From: Brevibacterium spongiae
GTDB lineage: Bacteria; Actinomycetota; Actinomycetes; Actinomycetales; Brevibacteriaceae
NCBI RefSeq assembly: GCF_026168515.1
Contig: NZ_CP093443.1
Span: 1,860,001 to 1,924,000, forward strand
Length of the DNA: 64,000 bases
Reading direction: 5' to 3'
Both the position numbers and the translations under genes were made by a program. The notes beneath the pieces are model-generated. The model was not told where the DNA came from, searched no databases, and saw only the letters and a program-made list of their open reading frames with translations. Shown here piece after piece: positions 11,149-19,714 of the stretch. Each line of letters opens with the position of its first letter. Positions within the stretch are counted from its first letter, which is position 1.

Positions 11149-12846
11149 ATGACAGAGAGCAAGAGTGCCGTGACGCCGCCCGTCGGCCAAGCGCTGAACG
11201 ATATCGTCAAACGCGTCTCCGAGACGCGCTTCCCATTGCGGACCGATGACTTCGCAGACGCTCGTGGCGCGCACTCGGCGCTCACCGCAGAACTGGGCGA
11301 CTACCTGCTGCCTCGGATCAACAGCTCCCGGACGCCCTTCCTCATCGCGGTCGGCGGATCGACCGGTGCAGGGAAGTCCACTCTCGTGAACTCGCTCGTG
11401 GGCCGGACCGTCAGCCCTGCGGGAGTGCGTCGTCCGACGACGGGAAATCCGGTCGTCATCTTCAACCCCGCCGACGCGAGGTTCTTCGAGTCCGAGCACT
11501 ATCTGCCGGATCTGCCACGCAGCGCAGACCCTGAGTCAACTGTGCCCGGAGTCGTCATGATCGCTGATGAGAACATCACAGCCGGCACGGCGATTCTCGA
11601 CTGCCCGGATATCGACTCCATTTCTGAATCGAACCGCGCCCTGTCCCGGCGGACCCTGCTCAGCGCGGATCTGTGGCTGTTTGTGACCACGGCCAACCGC
11701 TACGCCGATGCCGCGCCATGGAATCTGCTGAAGACGGCCGCGAACCGCAGCACCTCCGTCGCCATCGTGCTCGACCGGGTGCCGCCCGAGGCCAATCGCG
11801 AAGTCCGGCACCATCTGTCCAGCCTGCTCTCGGATGCCGGGCTGGCCAACTCGCCTATCTTCTCCGTGGCCGAGCTCGAACTCGAGGACGGCCTGCTGCC
11901 GCATTCGGCGATCTATCCGATCCGGTCCTGGGTCGCCCAGGTCGGTGCGGAAGGCACGTCTCTGGAGCGCATCCGTACGCGAACTCTCTCCGGCGCGGTC
12001 GCTGCGCTGCCCGCCCGTGTGCGCGATCTCGCCGACTACGCGCAGTCGCAGGAGCAAGCCCATGCCGCACTGGCGACTTCTCTCGAGCAGAGCTTCCGTG
12101 CCGCTGACGCACGGTTGGGTGAAGTGTTCTCGGACGGCCGCGTGCTCCACGGCGAGGTGAATGCCCGGTGGCAGGACTTCGTGGGCACCGGGCAGCTGTT
12201 CCGCGGTCTCGAACCGACGATGGCGCGGATGCGCGACCGCATCTCCGCGGCAGTGACCGGAAAACACGATGCAGCGACCCCGCTGCACATCGCGATCCTG
12301 CGCAGCGCCGCAGTGTCGCTGCGCGAACAGGCGATCGCGGTGGTCGACGATGTCAACGCCGAGTGGCGCAACACCGCGGCAGGCGCCGCTCTCATCGATG
12401 ACCAGGCCGAGCTGCGACACGTCGCCGATGGGCTCGAAGACGCCGTGAAGTCCGCCGTCAGCGCTTGGTCGGATGACGTGAACGCCCTGGTGCGCGACAT
12501 CGGGCAGGGGAAGAAGTCGAAGGCCCGGATCCTCTCATTCGGAGTCGCGGGGGTCTGTGCGGTCGTCGAATATGCGACGTTCTGGGATTCGGAGCAGTCT
12601 GCCGGCCCGGAGCAGAATTCCCGTCACGGTGCAGGCGTCGCCGTCAACCTGGCCGAGACGATCTTCGGTGAAACCGAAGCAGCAGGGATCATCGCTTCCG
12701 TCCGCCAACGATTCCTCGATGCTGCGACGGGAATCGTGAGAGGCTGCCGGACGCCGTTCGACAACGCTCTGAGACTATCCGCGGTACCGGCGCGGCAAGC
12801 GGGTGCTCTGCGCTCGTCCGGTGAACGACTTGAGGTGGCATTGTGA
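11149..12846 (+). CDS. dynamin-like/YfjP-type GTPase 1 (non-canonical G4)
   Basis: Large P-loop GTPase of the bacterial dynamin-like type; precise function unknown. The 565-aa product has G1 GGSTGAGKST at residues 69-78, a switch region with conserved RRPTTGNP, and G3 as DCPDIDS. Where G4 (NKxD) is expected the sequence reads VLDRVPPE, so base recognition looks altered. The C-terminal half is helical, with only one weak hydrophobic stretch (SFGVAGVCAVVEYATF). I start at ATG 11149 with GGGAG just upstream; GTG 11146 is an alternative. The stop overlaps the next GTPase start as GTGA, so the two are translationally coupled and probably act together. Confidence 0.82.
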   Translation: MTESKSAVTPPVGQALNDIVKRVSETRFPLRTDDFADARGAHSALTAELGDYLLPRINSSRTPFLIAVGGSTGAGKSTLVNSLVGRTVSPAGVRRPTTGNPVVIFNPADARFFESEHYLPDLPRSADPESTVPGVVMIADENITAGTAILDCPDIDSISESNRALSRRTLLSADLWLFVTTANRYADAAPWNLLKTAANRSTSVAIVLDRVPPEANREVRHHLSSLLSDAGLANSPIFSVAELELEDGLLPHSAIYPIRSWVAQVGAEGTSLERIRTRTLSGAVAALPARVRDLADYAQSQEQAHAALATSLEQSFRAADARLGEVFSDGRVLHGEVNARWQDFVGTGQLFRGLEPTMARMRDRISAAVTGKHDAATPLHIAILRSAAVSLREQAIAVVDDVNAEWRNTAAGAALIDDQAELRHVADGLEDAVKSAVSAWSDDVNALVRDIGQGKKSKARILSFGVAGVCAVVEYATFWDSEQSAGPEQNSRHGAGVAVNLAETIFGETEAAGIIASVRQRFLDAATGIVRGCRTPFDNALRLSAVPARQAGALRSSGERLEVAL

Positions 12847-14423
12847 ATAGTTCTGCACAGACCGAGATCCGACGCTTGGCCGAAGGCATCCGGCATTCGC
12901 TGTCACTTGACGACGGCAAACTTGCCGGTGAAGTGCGCACCGATGCCCAGAATCTTCTCGACCGGGCCGAAGATCGACTCGGCCTGGGGGAGGACTTCAC
13001 GGTCGTGGCTTTCGCGGGTTCGACTGGTTCGGGCAAATCTTCGCTGTTCAACGCGGTTGCCGGTCTCGACATCGCCCGCGTCGGGGTGCGGAGACCGACG
13101 ACCTCACGCCCGACGGCGTGTGTCTGGGGCGATGGGGGAAACGACGTTCTCGATTGGCTGCATGTTCCCGAACGCAGCCGCACCTGGCGTGAATCGGCCC
13201 TTGACGGTGACGATCAGCGTCGCCTTCACGGACTCATCCTCCTCGACCTGCCCGACCACGATTCGACCGCGGTCGCCCATCGTGTCGAATCCGATCGCCT
13301 GGTCGGACTCGTCGACGTGGTGTTCTGGGTCGTCGACCCGCAGAAGTACGCCGACTTCTCCCTGCATTCGGATTATCTGACGAAGCTGGCTGAGAACAGC
13401 GCGAACATGGTCGTGGTCCTCAACCAGATCGACAAGCTCAGCGTCGAAGAGCAGAAGGCGGCGTCTGATCATCTGGCGCAGCTGCTTCAGGAGGACGGTC
13501 TGCGAGAGACGAACGTGCGCATCTCGTCCGCCGTGACCCGGGAGGGCATCCCTGAGCTGCGCAGCATCCTCGCCGACACCGTCGACTCGAACGATGCCGC
13601 AGCCGAACGTCTGTTGGCGGACATGCAGTCCATGGCCAAGCGGATCCGGAAGGAGCTCGGCGAACCGGTGGCCCCACCCGACGAGCTGCCGGGCGCGTCC
13701 CGCCTCGTCGAGACGATGTCTGATGCTGCTGGTGTCGAAGCCGTTGCGCAGACCGTGCACGACGACTACATTCGCCGCGCTTATCGCAAGACCGGCTATC
13801 CGGTTCTGGCGTGGATGCAGCGCAATGCTCCGGACCCGCTCGGGGCCAAACACGGGCAGGATCGTGACGAACTCGTTCGCGCTTCGGTTCCGGCGACCAC
13901 CAAAGCGCAGAGTGCTCATGTGCGTCTGATGGCCCACGAGCTGATCACCGAGTCGGTGTCGACGATGCCGCGTGCGTGGCAGAACGACGCTGCAGCAGCT
14001 GAGAAGAGAAGCACCGACGAACTCTCCGACAATCTCGACTCGGCCGTCACGGCTGTGGAGATCACCCGCCGGACTCCTGGCTGGTGGTCGCTTGCGAATA
14101 CTCTGCAGATCGTCTTCTTCATCGCCACGATCATCGGAATCATCGGCGTGGTCGCCTCTGCGCTCGTCGCGGCGATCGGATCGGGAACGTTGCCGACATG
14201 GTGTTGGGTGGTGAGCATCGGCCTGCTCGTCCTCGGTGTGATCGGCTCCGTGATCACCTCCCTGATGGCCAAGTCGGCGCGGAACAGAGGGGCACGGGAG
14301 GCCGCCGACGAGGTTGACGGCAGACTGCGGGACGCAGTCGGTCACGTCGCCCAGAGCTCCTACCTCGAACCTGTGAAGCGAGTGATCGCCGAGCATCGGA
14401 AGGCATACGAACTGCTCGGGTGA
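12843..14423 (+). CDS. dynamin-like/YfjP-type GTPase 2, membrane-anchored
   Basis: Second member of the pair. The 526-aa product has G1 GSTGSGKSS at residues 59-67, the switch RRPTTSRP, G3 DLPDHDS and a canonical G4 NQID. Near the C-terminus are two membrane segments (TLQIVFFIATIIGIIGVVAS and WCWVVSIGLLVLGVIGSVIT) followed by a basic, helical tail. The pattern is a cytosolic GTPase and helical stalk on a membrane hairpin. The GTG start overlaps the upstream stop. Such GTPases occur in tandem in other Actinobacteria; Streptomyces DynA/DynB are an analogous pair in septation, but orthology is not claimed. A perfect 18-bp hairpin follows. Confidence 0.82.
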   Translation: MNSSAQTEIRRLAEGIRHSLSLDDGKLAGEVRTDAQNLLDRAEDRLGLGEDFTVVAFAGSTGSGKSSLFNAVAGLDIARVGVRRPTTSRPTACVWGDGGNDVLDWLHVPERSRTWRESALDGDDQRRLHGLILLDLPDHDSTAVAHRVESDRLVGLVDVVFWVVDPQKYADFSLHSDYLTKLAENSANMVVVLNQIDKLSVEEQKAASDHLAQLLQEDGLRETNVRISSAVTREGIPELRSILADTVDSNDAAAERLLADMQSMAKRIRKELGEPVAPPDELPGASRLVETMSDAAGVEAVAQTVHDDYIRRAYRKTGYPVLAWMQRNAPDPLGAKHGQDRDELVRASVPATTKAQSAHVRLMAHELITESVSTMPRAWQNDAAAAEKRSTDELSDNLDSAVTAVEITRRTPGWWSLANTLQIVFFIATIIGIIGVVASALVAAIGSGTLPTWCWVVSIGLLVLGVIGSVITSLMAKSARNRGAREAADEVDGRLRDAVGHVAQSSYLEPVKRVIAEHRKAYELLG

Positions 14424-14456
14424 GACTTCGGCGCACATCGGCTGCGACTCGGACTC

Positions 14457-14497
14457 CCAGGCCCTGTGGATGGAAAGACTCCATCCACAGGGCCTGG
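14457..14497 (+). terminator. perfect 18-bp inverted repeat after the GTPase pair
   Basis: Arms 14457-14474 and 14480-14497 are exactly complementary with an AAGAC loop. No T-run follows. It lies between the GTPase genes and the ssb paralogue and could act as terminator or RNA-processing site. Confidence 0.65.
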
Positions 14498-14594
14498 TTC
14501 GTCTCTGGACGAGGCGAGGCGGCTTCGGGCTTTCTGGAGGACCACGCGGCCGCCGACCACGACGCGCCGCCCTGCAGATGACAAGGAGACACCG

Positions 14595-15299
14595 ATGTCC
14601 GCCATTCCGATCACCGTCACGGGCACCATCGCCACAGACCCCACTGCCCGCACCCTGCCGTCCGGACGAGCCTGCGCGTCCTTCCGCCTGGCCGTCAACC
14701 ACTGGAGAGTGGACAGAGCGACAGGAGAATTCCTCGACGACGGCACCTCCTGGTTCGGGGTCGACTCCTACGGTGACCTCGCCAGCAACTCCTCGATGTC
14801 ACTGCGCAAAGGCACCGCAGTCATCGTCTCCGGAAGTCTGAGAAACCGGGAATGGGAGACCGACGAACGCAGTGGCATCGCGCCGACCGTGGTCGCCGAT
14901 CACATCGGTCCCGACCTGCGCTATGGGACAGCGCACTACCGGAGGGCCAAGGGGCAGGACCGTGCGGAGAATCCGACGAAGAAGGCGGCAACGGACACCG
15001 AGGGGACCGAAGCCGGAGGCTGGGGCGCGCTCGGCAGTGCTGTGTCCGATACCGATGAGACCGGTTCGACCACACCGAGTGCCGAGGCGGGCGGGTACCG
15101 CGGTGCCGACGAATCCCACACCACCGTTGCCTCATCCGACACGAACAGCATGACCGGTGACGAAGGCGCCGACACGAACGGGACAACCGGTGACGAAGGC
15201 GCCGACACTGCCGGCGAATTCGCGGATGATACGCGTGGATCCGGCGCAGACGATGCTGCGATCGCAGCGAAGACCGCAGCCGCGGCCGCTCCGTTCTGA
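14595..15299 (+). CDS. ssb: single-stranded DNA-binding protein paralogue
   Basis: OB-fold SSB-family protein. Residues 1-110 carry the SSB core (ITVTGTIATDP, the aromatic strand FRLAVNHW, TSWFGVDSYGDLA, KGTAVIVSGSL). The 234-aa product then has a long Gly/Asp/Thr/Ser-rich linker containing a duplicated TGDEGADT segment. The C-terminus reads AAAAAPF: the final Pro-Phe of the SSB tip is kept, but the usual acidic residues directly before it are replaced by Ala. The ATG at 14595 follows CAAGGAGAC. The principal ssb normally lies between rpsF and rpsR, so this is probably a second copy. Its partners could differ because the tip is the protein-docking site. Confidence 0.88.
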   Translation: MSAIPITVTGTIATDPTARTLPSGRACASFRLAVNHWRVDRATGEFLDDGTSWFGVDSYGDLASNSSMSLRKGTAVIVSGSLRNREWETDERSGIAPTVVADHIGPDLRYGTAHYRRAKGQDRAENPTKKAATDTEGTEAGGWGALGSAVSDTDETGSTTPSAEAGGYRGADESHTTVASSDTNSMTGDEGADTNGTTGDEGADTAGEFADDTRGSGADDAAIAAKTAAAAAPF

Positions 15300-15376
15300 T
15301 CGATTCGCTGACGCCGATTGCCGCCCCGATCGGCTAAAGTGAGACTGTCAACCGTCCCCTCCTGCCGAGGTTGTAG

Positions 15377-16090
15377 ATGCGTCTCGTTCCTGTGCTGAGT
15401 GCCGCAGCACTGACTCTGGCATTGTCGGGCTGTTCTCTTCTGGGGTTCGGCAGCGATGATTCCCAACCCGAACCGAAGAAGACGCAGGCCACTCCAGTGG
15501 CAGAGGTCGACAAGGTGCTCAAGGCGCTCAAACCGATCACCGGTGACAAAGAGTCTGTGCCCTCGTCGAAGAAGTTCTTCACCACGATGCTCGACGCCGG
15601 CTACGACAAAGACCAGCTCGAGGCCACCCTCGACGCCTCACCGCTCGGCAACGAGGTGCCGTCGAAGATGTTCGGCGTCAAGACCGACAAAGGCTGTGTC
15701 ATCGGAGAGATCCGATCGGGTAAGGCCACGGCCGAGCTCGTGCAGCCGACGGAGTCGACGGGCTCATGCCTGTTCGGCGAGGTCGACCGGCCGAAGGGCG
15801 TCAAGGCTCCCAAGGGTGAGAAGCGCGACGACGACGGCGACTCCAACGGCAAGGGCCACCTGCCGGGCGAGGACATCAACGGCGCCGACGGACCGACCGA
15901 GAGTCCGCAGCCGACCGAGGACTCGACCGGTTCCGACAGCGGATCAGGCACCTCGGGCAGCGAAGGATCCTCGAACGCGGAAGGCACATCCGGAGACGGC
16001 GGAACCTCATCGAGCTCATCCGAAGGAACCTCGGGTTCGTCCGAAGGCGGAGACTCCTCGGGCGAGGCCCCGTCGCTGGGCGGCGGCTGA
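15377..16090 (+). CDS. secreted lipoprotein (DUF6993-like), Ser/Gly-rich tail
   Basis: 237-aa exported lipoprotein of unknown function. The signal peptide ends in the lipobox LSGC with C19 as the lipidated residue. Residues 40-140 form a compact domain with two cysteines (KGCVIGEI and GSCLFGEV) that could form a disulfide, resembling the DUF6993 family of Actinobacteria. The last 90 residues are Ser/Gly/Glu/Thr-rich low complexity, probably a wall-spanning or disordered spacer. A TAAAGT -10-like box lies at about 15335. The next gene, ettA, appears to have its own promoter. Confidence 0.8.
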   Translation: MRLVPVLSAAALTLALSGCSLLGFGSDDSQPEPKKTQATPVAEVDKVLKALKPITGDKESVPSSKKFFTTMLDAGYDKDQLEATLDASPLGNEVPSKMFGVKTDKGCVIGEIRSGKATAELVQPTESTGSCLFGEVDRPKGVKAPKGEKRDDDGDSNGKGHLPGEDINGADGPTESPQPTEDSTGSDSGSGTSGSEGSSNAEGTSGDGGTSSSSSEGTSGSSEGGDSSGEAPSLGGG

Positions 16091-16122
16091 GCGTCAATTA
16101 ACGCTTGAGTGCGCGGAAACGA

Positions 16123-16128
16123 TAGCCT
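16123..16128 (+). promoter_or_regulatory. -10 box TAGCCT of ettA
   Basis: TAGCCT ends 9 nt before the ATG and no Shine-Dalgarno is present, so the mRNA would have a leader of only 2-3 nt. Confidence 0.45.
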
Positions 16129-16137
16129 GAGAGCACT

Positions 16138-17820
16138 ATGGCCGAATTCATCTACACCATGCACAAGGCGCGCAAAGCGCACGGTGACAAAGTCATCCTC
16201 GACGATGTATCGATGTCGTTCTATCCGGGAGCGAAGATCGGTATGGTCGGCCCCAACGGCGCCGGCAAATCGACGATCCTCAAGATCATGGCGGGACTTG
16301 AGCAGCCCTCGAACGGTGAGGCTCGGCTCAGCCCCGGGTACTCCGTGGGCATCCTCCTGCAGGAACCGCCTCTGAACGAAGAGAAGACCGTCCTCGGCAA
16401 TGTCGAGGAAGGCGTCGGAGAGATCAAAGCGAAGATCGATCGCTTCAACGCGATCTCCGAGGAGATGGCGAGTCCCGATGCGGACTTCGACGCTCTCATG
16501 GAAGAGATGGGCAAACTGCAGGAAGCCATCGACGCCGCCGATGCCTGGGATCTCGATTCCCAGCTCGAACAGGCCATGGATGCCCTTCGCTGTCCGCCGC
16601 CGGACGCGGATGTCTCTGTGCTCTCCGGCGGTGAGCGCCGCCGCGTGGCACTGTGCAAGCTGCTGCTGGAAAAGCCCGACCTGCTGCTCCTCGACGAGCC
16701 GACGAACCACCTCGATGCGGAATCGGTGCTGTGGCTCGAGCAGCACCTGAAGTCATACCACGGTGCCGTCATCGCGATCACGCACGATAGGTACTTCCTT
16801 GATCACGTCGCCGAATGGATCGCCGAGGTCGACCGCGGTCACCTCTACCCCTATGAAGGCAACTACTCGACTTACCTGGAGAAGAAGCGCGAACGTCTCC
16901 AGGTCCAGGGCAAGAAGGACGCGAAGCTCGCCAAGCGGCTGAAGGACGAACTCGAATGGGTGCGGTCGAATCCGAAGGCGAAGCAGACGAAGTCCAAGGC
17001 CCGCTTGGCTCGCTATGAGGAGATGGCGGCTGAGGCCGAGAAGACACGAAAGCTCGATTTCGAAGAGATCCAGATTCCTGCCGGTCCGCGCCTGGGCGAT
17101 GTCGTCATCGAAGCGGACAAGATCGAAAAGGGCTTCGACGGGCGCAAGCTCATCGACGATCTGAGCTTCTCCCTGCCGCGCAACGGCATCGTGGGCGTCA
17201 TCGGCCCCAACGGTGTGGGTAAGTCGACACTGTTCAAGACGATCGTCGGTCTCGAGGAGCTCGACGGCGGCGACCTCAAGGTCGGCGAGACAGTGAAGAT
17301 CTCCTACGTCGATCAGTCCCGTGGCGGCATCGACCCCGACAAGTCACTGTGGGAGGTCGTCTCCGACGGTCTCGACTTCATCCACGTCGGAGCGGTCGAG
17401 ATGCCTTCGCGCGCCTACGTCTCGGCGTTCGGATTCAAAGGTCCTGACCAGCAGAAGAAGGCCGGTGTCCTCTCCGGCGGTGAGCGCAATCGCCTCAACC
17501 TGGCGCTGACTCTCAAACAGGGCGGAAACCTTCTGCTGCTCGATGAGCCCACGAACGACCTCGACGTCGAAACCCTGGGTTCCTTGGAGAACGCACTTCT
17601 CGAGTTCCCCGGCTGTGCCGTGGTCGTCTCGCACGACCGCTGGTTCCTTGATCGAGTCGCCACACACATTCTGGCGTGGGAGGGCACCGAAGAGAACCCC
17701 GCGAAGTGGTACTGGTTCGAAGGCAACTTCGAAGCCTATGAGAAGAACAAGGTCGAGCGCCTCGGCGAAGATGCGGCCAGGCCGCACCGCGTCACGCATC
17801 GACGTCTCACCCGCGACTGA
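16138..17820 (+). CDS. ettA: energy-dependent translational throttle ABC-F protein EttA
   Basis: Soluble ABC-F ATPase that binds the ribosomal E site and gates the first elongation step according to ATP/ADP. The 560-aa product has two ABC domains. The first has P-loop GPNGAGKST at 38-46 and signature LSGGERRR; the second has P-loop GPNGVGKST near residue 356 and signature LSGGERNR. Both have LLLLDEPTN Walker B motifs. The arm and P-site tRNA-interaction linker (YEGNYSTYLEKK through ARYEEMAAEA) lie between the domains. The C-terminus HRVTHRRLTRD is typical. A 15-bp stretch including the stop codon is repeated 20 bp downstream. Confidence 0.97.
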   Translation: MAEFIYTMHKARKAHGDKVILDDVSMSFYPGAKIGMVGPNGAGKSTILKIMAGLEQPSNGEARLSPGYSVGILLQEPPLNEEKTVLGNVEEGVGEIKAKIDRFNAISEEMASPDADFDALMEEMGKLQEAIDAADAWDLDSQLEQAMDALRCPPPDADVSVLSGGERRRVALCKLLLEKPDLLLLDEPTNHLDAESVLWLEQHLKSYHGAVIAITHDRYFLDHVAEWIAEVDRGHLYPYEGNYSTYLEKKRERLQVQGKKDAKLAKRLKDELEWVRSNPKAKQTKSKARLARYEEMAAEAEKTRKLDFEEIQIPAGPRLGDVVIEADKIEKGFDGRKLIDDLSFSLPRNGIVGVIGPNGVGKSTLFKTIVGLEELDGGDLKVGETVKISYVDQSRGGIDPDKSLWEVVSDGLDFIHVGAVEMPSRAYVSAFGFKGPDQQKKAGVLSGGERNRLNLALTLKQGGNLLLLDEPTNDLDVETLGSLENALLEFPGCAVVVSHDRWFLDRVATHILAWEGTEENPAKWYWFEGNFEAYEKNKVERLGEDAARPHRVTHRRLTRD

Positions 17821-17840
17821 TTCGCCTCACCCGCGACTGA
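17806..17840. repeat. 15-bp direct repeat spanning the ettA stop codon
   Basis: The last 15 bases of ettA, including its TGA, recur at 17826-17840, offset by 20 bp and out of frame with the gene. It looks like a short slippage duplication. Confidence 0.7.
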
Positions 17841-17874
17841 GCACCACCGGCGGCTGCCGCCGGCGCGTTGGGAC

Positions 17875-17905
17875 AGTGCCCCCGGTCATCACGACCGGGG
17901 GCACT
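17875..17905. terminator. hairpin between convergent ettA and a reverse-strand gene
   Basis: Perfect 13-bp stem (17875-17887 with 17893-17905) and ATCAC loop, followed by TCAGT. It can serve both strands. Confidence 0.75.
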
Positions 17906-17916
17906 TCAGTATCTGC

Positions 17917-18171
17917 TCAGGGCTGGGAGGAGCTGCGGGCTCCGAGCGCCCCGATCCCCTTCAGCAGAAGCCGGATGAGGACCGTGCCGACGAGGCCGCT
18001 GACGATCGACAGTACGGCACAGAGTCCGAGATGCAGGTCGGTTCTGCCGTTGAGGGCGGCAAGAGTGAGGATCGCGATGACGATGAACAGCGCCACGTTC
18101 ACCAGGCGGCTCAGGATGGTGCCGATGACGTCCATCATCGTCGGATTGCTGTTCGCGGATCCCTTCTTCAC
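17917..18171 (-). CDS. small two-span membrane protein downstream of tesB
   Basis: 84-aa protein of unknown function with two hydrophobic segments (LVNVALFIVIAILTLAAL and LGLCAVLSIVSGLVGTVLIRLLL) and a short polar C-terminus. The start is the GTG at 18171, whose bases overlap the tesB stop (GTGA) with AAGGAG inside the tesB end acting as ribosome site. A longer in-frame stretch upstream is only the tesB gene read in another frame. Coupled to tesB. Confidence 0.75.
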   Translation of the reverse strand: MKKGSANSNPTMMDVIGTILSRLVNVALFIVIAILTLAALNGRTDLHLGLCAVLSIVSGLVGTVLIRLLLKGIGALGARSSSQP

Positions 18172-19076
18172 CGAGTCTCCTTGACCCGCACCATGCCCTC
18201 TTGTGCCACCGTAGCCAGAAGAGTGCCGTCCTGGGCGAAGATCCGTCCGTAGCCGAGTCCGCGTCCGCCCTGGGCGGCCGGTGATTCCTGGACATAGAGC
18301 ATCCACTCGTCGACCCTGATGGGGCTGTGCCACCACATGGCGTGATCGAGACTGGCCACCCGCAGGCCGGGAGTCTCCCATGTCAGCCTGTGCTGTCGCA
18401 GGACCGGTTCGAGGAGATTGAAGTCGCTGGCATAGGCGAGGGCCGCGGCATTGAGAACCGGGTCGTCGCCGAAGGGTGCGCTGGCGCGGAACCAGGTGTG
18501 CTCCTCGGTGATCGACGGATCGGAGACTCCCGAAGTGCGCAGCGAAGGCTCGACAGGACGGAACTCGAAGGGCCGTTTGCGCAGCCAATCGGTGACCATC
18601 GCGGAATCGCTGTCGCCGATGTAGTCGAGCAGCTCCGGGCAGTCCTCGGGTCCCGGCAGTCCCTTAGGCATCTTCTCGGCGTGTTCGAGGCCGGGCTGCT
18701 GATCTTGGAACGAGGCGCTGAGCGAGAGGATCGGCGCGCCCTTCTGGTAGGCGTGCACCCGCCGGGCGGAGAACGAACGGCCGTCGCGCAGGCGTTCGAC
18801 ACCGAACTCGATCGGTTCGCTGACGTCTCCGGCGCGCAGGAAGTAGCCGTGCAGGGAGTGGATGAGCCGGTCGGCGGGAAGAGTCTGTGCCGCCGCGATC
18901 ACGCACTGTGCCAACACCTGACCGCCGAAGACCCGACCATCGGGCTTGTATTGGCTGTGGCCGACGAAGAAGTCCGTTTCGCTCGATGCCGATGTGAACT
19001 CGAGCCGCTGCAGATCGAGGAGCTCATGGAGCTGGGCCACATTCGCTTCGGCCTCGGTGGGTGCTTCGTCGGTCAT
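18168..19076 (-). CDS. tesB: acyl-CoA thioesterase II (TesB family)
   Basis: Double-hotdog thioesterase hydrolysing medium- and long-chain acyl-CoA to free fatty acid and CoA. The 302-aa product shows the family's N-terminal hotdog (GRVFGGQVLAQCVIAAAQTLP, HSLHGYFLRAGD, VERLRDGRSFSARRVHA) and C-terminal hotdog (SLDHAMWWHSPIRVDEWMLYVQESPAAQGGRGLGYGRIF). I start at the ATG at 19076, preceded by AGGGAGAG; a longer form would add 15 Arg/His-rich residues without support. The gene for a second, single-hotdog thioesterase diverges across about 80 bp, so two acyl-CoA thioesterases share one regulatory region. Confidence 0.92.
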   Translation of the reverse strand: MTDEAPTEAEANVAQLHELLDLQRLEFTSASSETDFFVGHSQYKPDGRVFGGQVLAQCVIAAAQTLPADRLIHSLHGYFLRAGDVSEPIEFGVERLRDGRSFSARRVHAYQKGAPILSLSASFQDQQPGLEHAEKMPKGLPGPEDCPELLDYIGDSDSAMVTDWLRKRPFEFRPVEPSLRTSGVSDPSITEEHTWFRASAPFGDDPVLNAAALAYASDFNLLEPVLRQHRLTWETPGLRVASLDHAMWWHSPIRVDEWMLYVQESPAAQGGRGLGYGRIFAQDGTLLATVAQEGMVRVKETR

Positions 19077-19159
19077 AGCTCTCTCCCTGCGGTGCCGGTG
19101 ACTTGTGTGCGTACGAGTCACGATCCTATCGCGTGCGGCACCGGGCGGAGGAAGGTGGC

Positions 19160-19714
19160 ATGATGGGAGGCATGCACTCAGGCGCCACCGACCCGATTCT
19201 CACCGACTTCACCCGTGTACTGCTGGAGCTGAGATGGGGTGATATGGACGCCTACGGGCACGTCAATAACGTCACCCAGCTGAAGCTGCTCGAAGAGGCG
19301 CGTGTGCGGGCCTTGGGTTCGCCCACCCACAGCTCCGATGCACCGACGACCCCCGGCCGTCATGGTGTGGCGGACATGGTCAGCGGAGTGGAGATCCCCA
19401 CGGTCTTCGCCGATGCCTCGGCGACGACCGAACTGCTCGTGGCCTCTCACGCGATCGAATATCGGCGACCGATCCCTTATCGGACCGGGCCCATCGCTGT
19501 CGATCTCGTCATCAGCGAGGTCAAGGCCGCCTCGGTGACGGTGGGCTATGTCATCTGCGAACCGGACGGTTCCCAGGAGTACACGGTCGCTGAGACCGTC
19601 GTCGTCTTCATCGACATCGCCAGCGGACATCCGCGCCGCCTCAGCGATTCCGAGATCACCGCCATGGAATCCGTCCTCGGCACCCCGGTTCCGCTGCGCA
19701 GGACTCGCCGATGA
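19160..19714 (+). CDS. single-hotdog acyl-CoA thioesterase (4-HBT/FadM type)
   Basis: 184-aa hotdog-fold thioesterase. The 4-hydroxybenzoyl-CoA thioesterase motif is visible as LRWGDMDAYGHVNNVTQLKLLEEAR, where D30 of WGDMDAYGHVNN is the likely catalytic Asp. The later strand IEYRRPIPYRTGPIAVDLVIS is typical. The ATG at 19160 has GGAGGAAGG upstream; ATGs at 19163 and 19172 are possible alternatives. The stop overlaps the next gene's start (ATGA). Substrate chain length is not predictable. Confidence 0.88.
   Translation: MMGGMHSGATDPILTDFTRVLLELRWGDMDAYGHVNNVTQLKLLEEARVRALGSPTHSSDAPTTPGRHGVADMVSGVEIPTVFADASATTELLVASHAIEYRRPIPYRTGPIAVDLVISEVKAASVTVGYVICEPDGSQEYTVAETVVVFIDIASGHPRRLSDSEITAMESVLGTPVPLRRTRR

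Noticed and set aside
17917..18588. Longer version (223 aa) of the small membrane gene downstream of tesB
   Set aside because: The first 139 residues are tesB read in a different frame; the GTG at 18171 with its overlapping ribosome site explains the gene.
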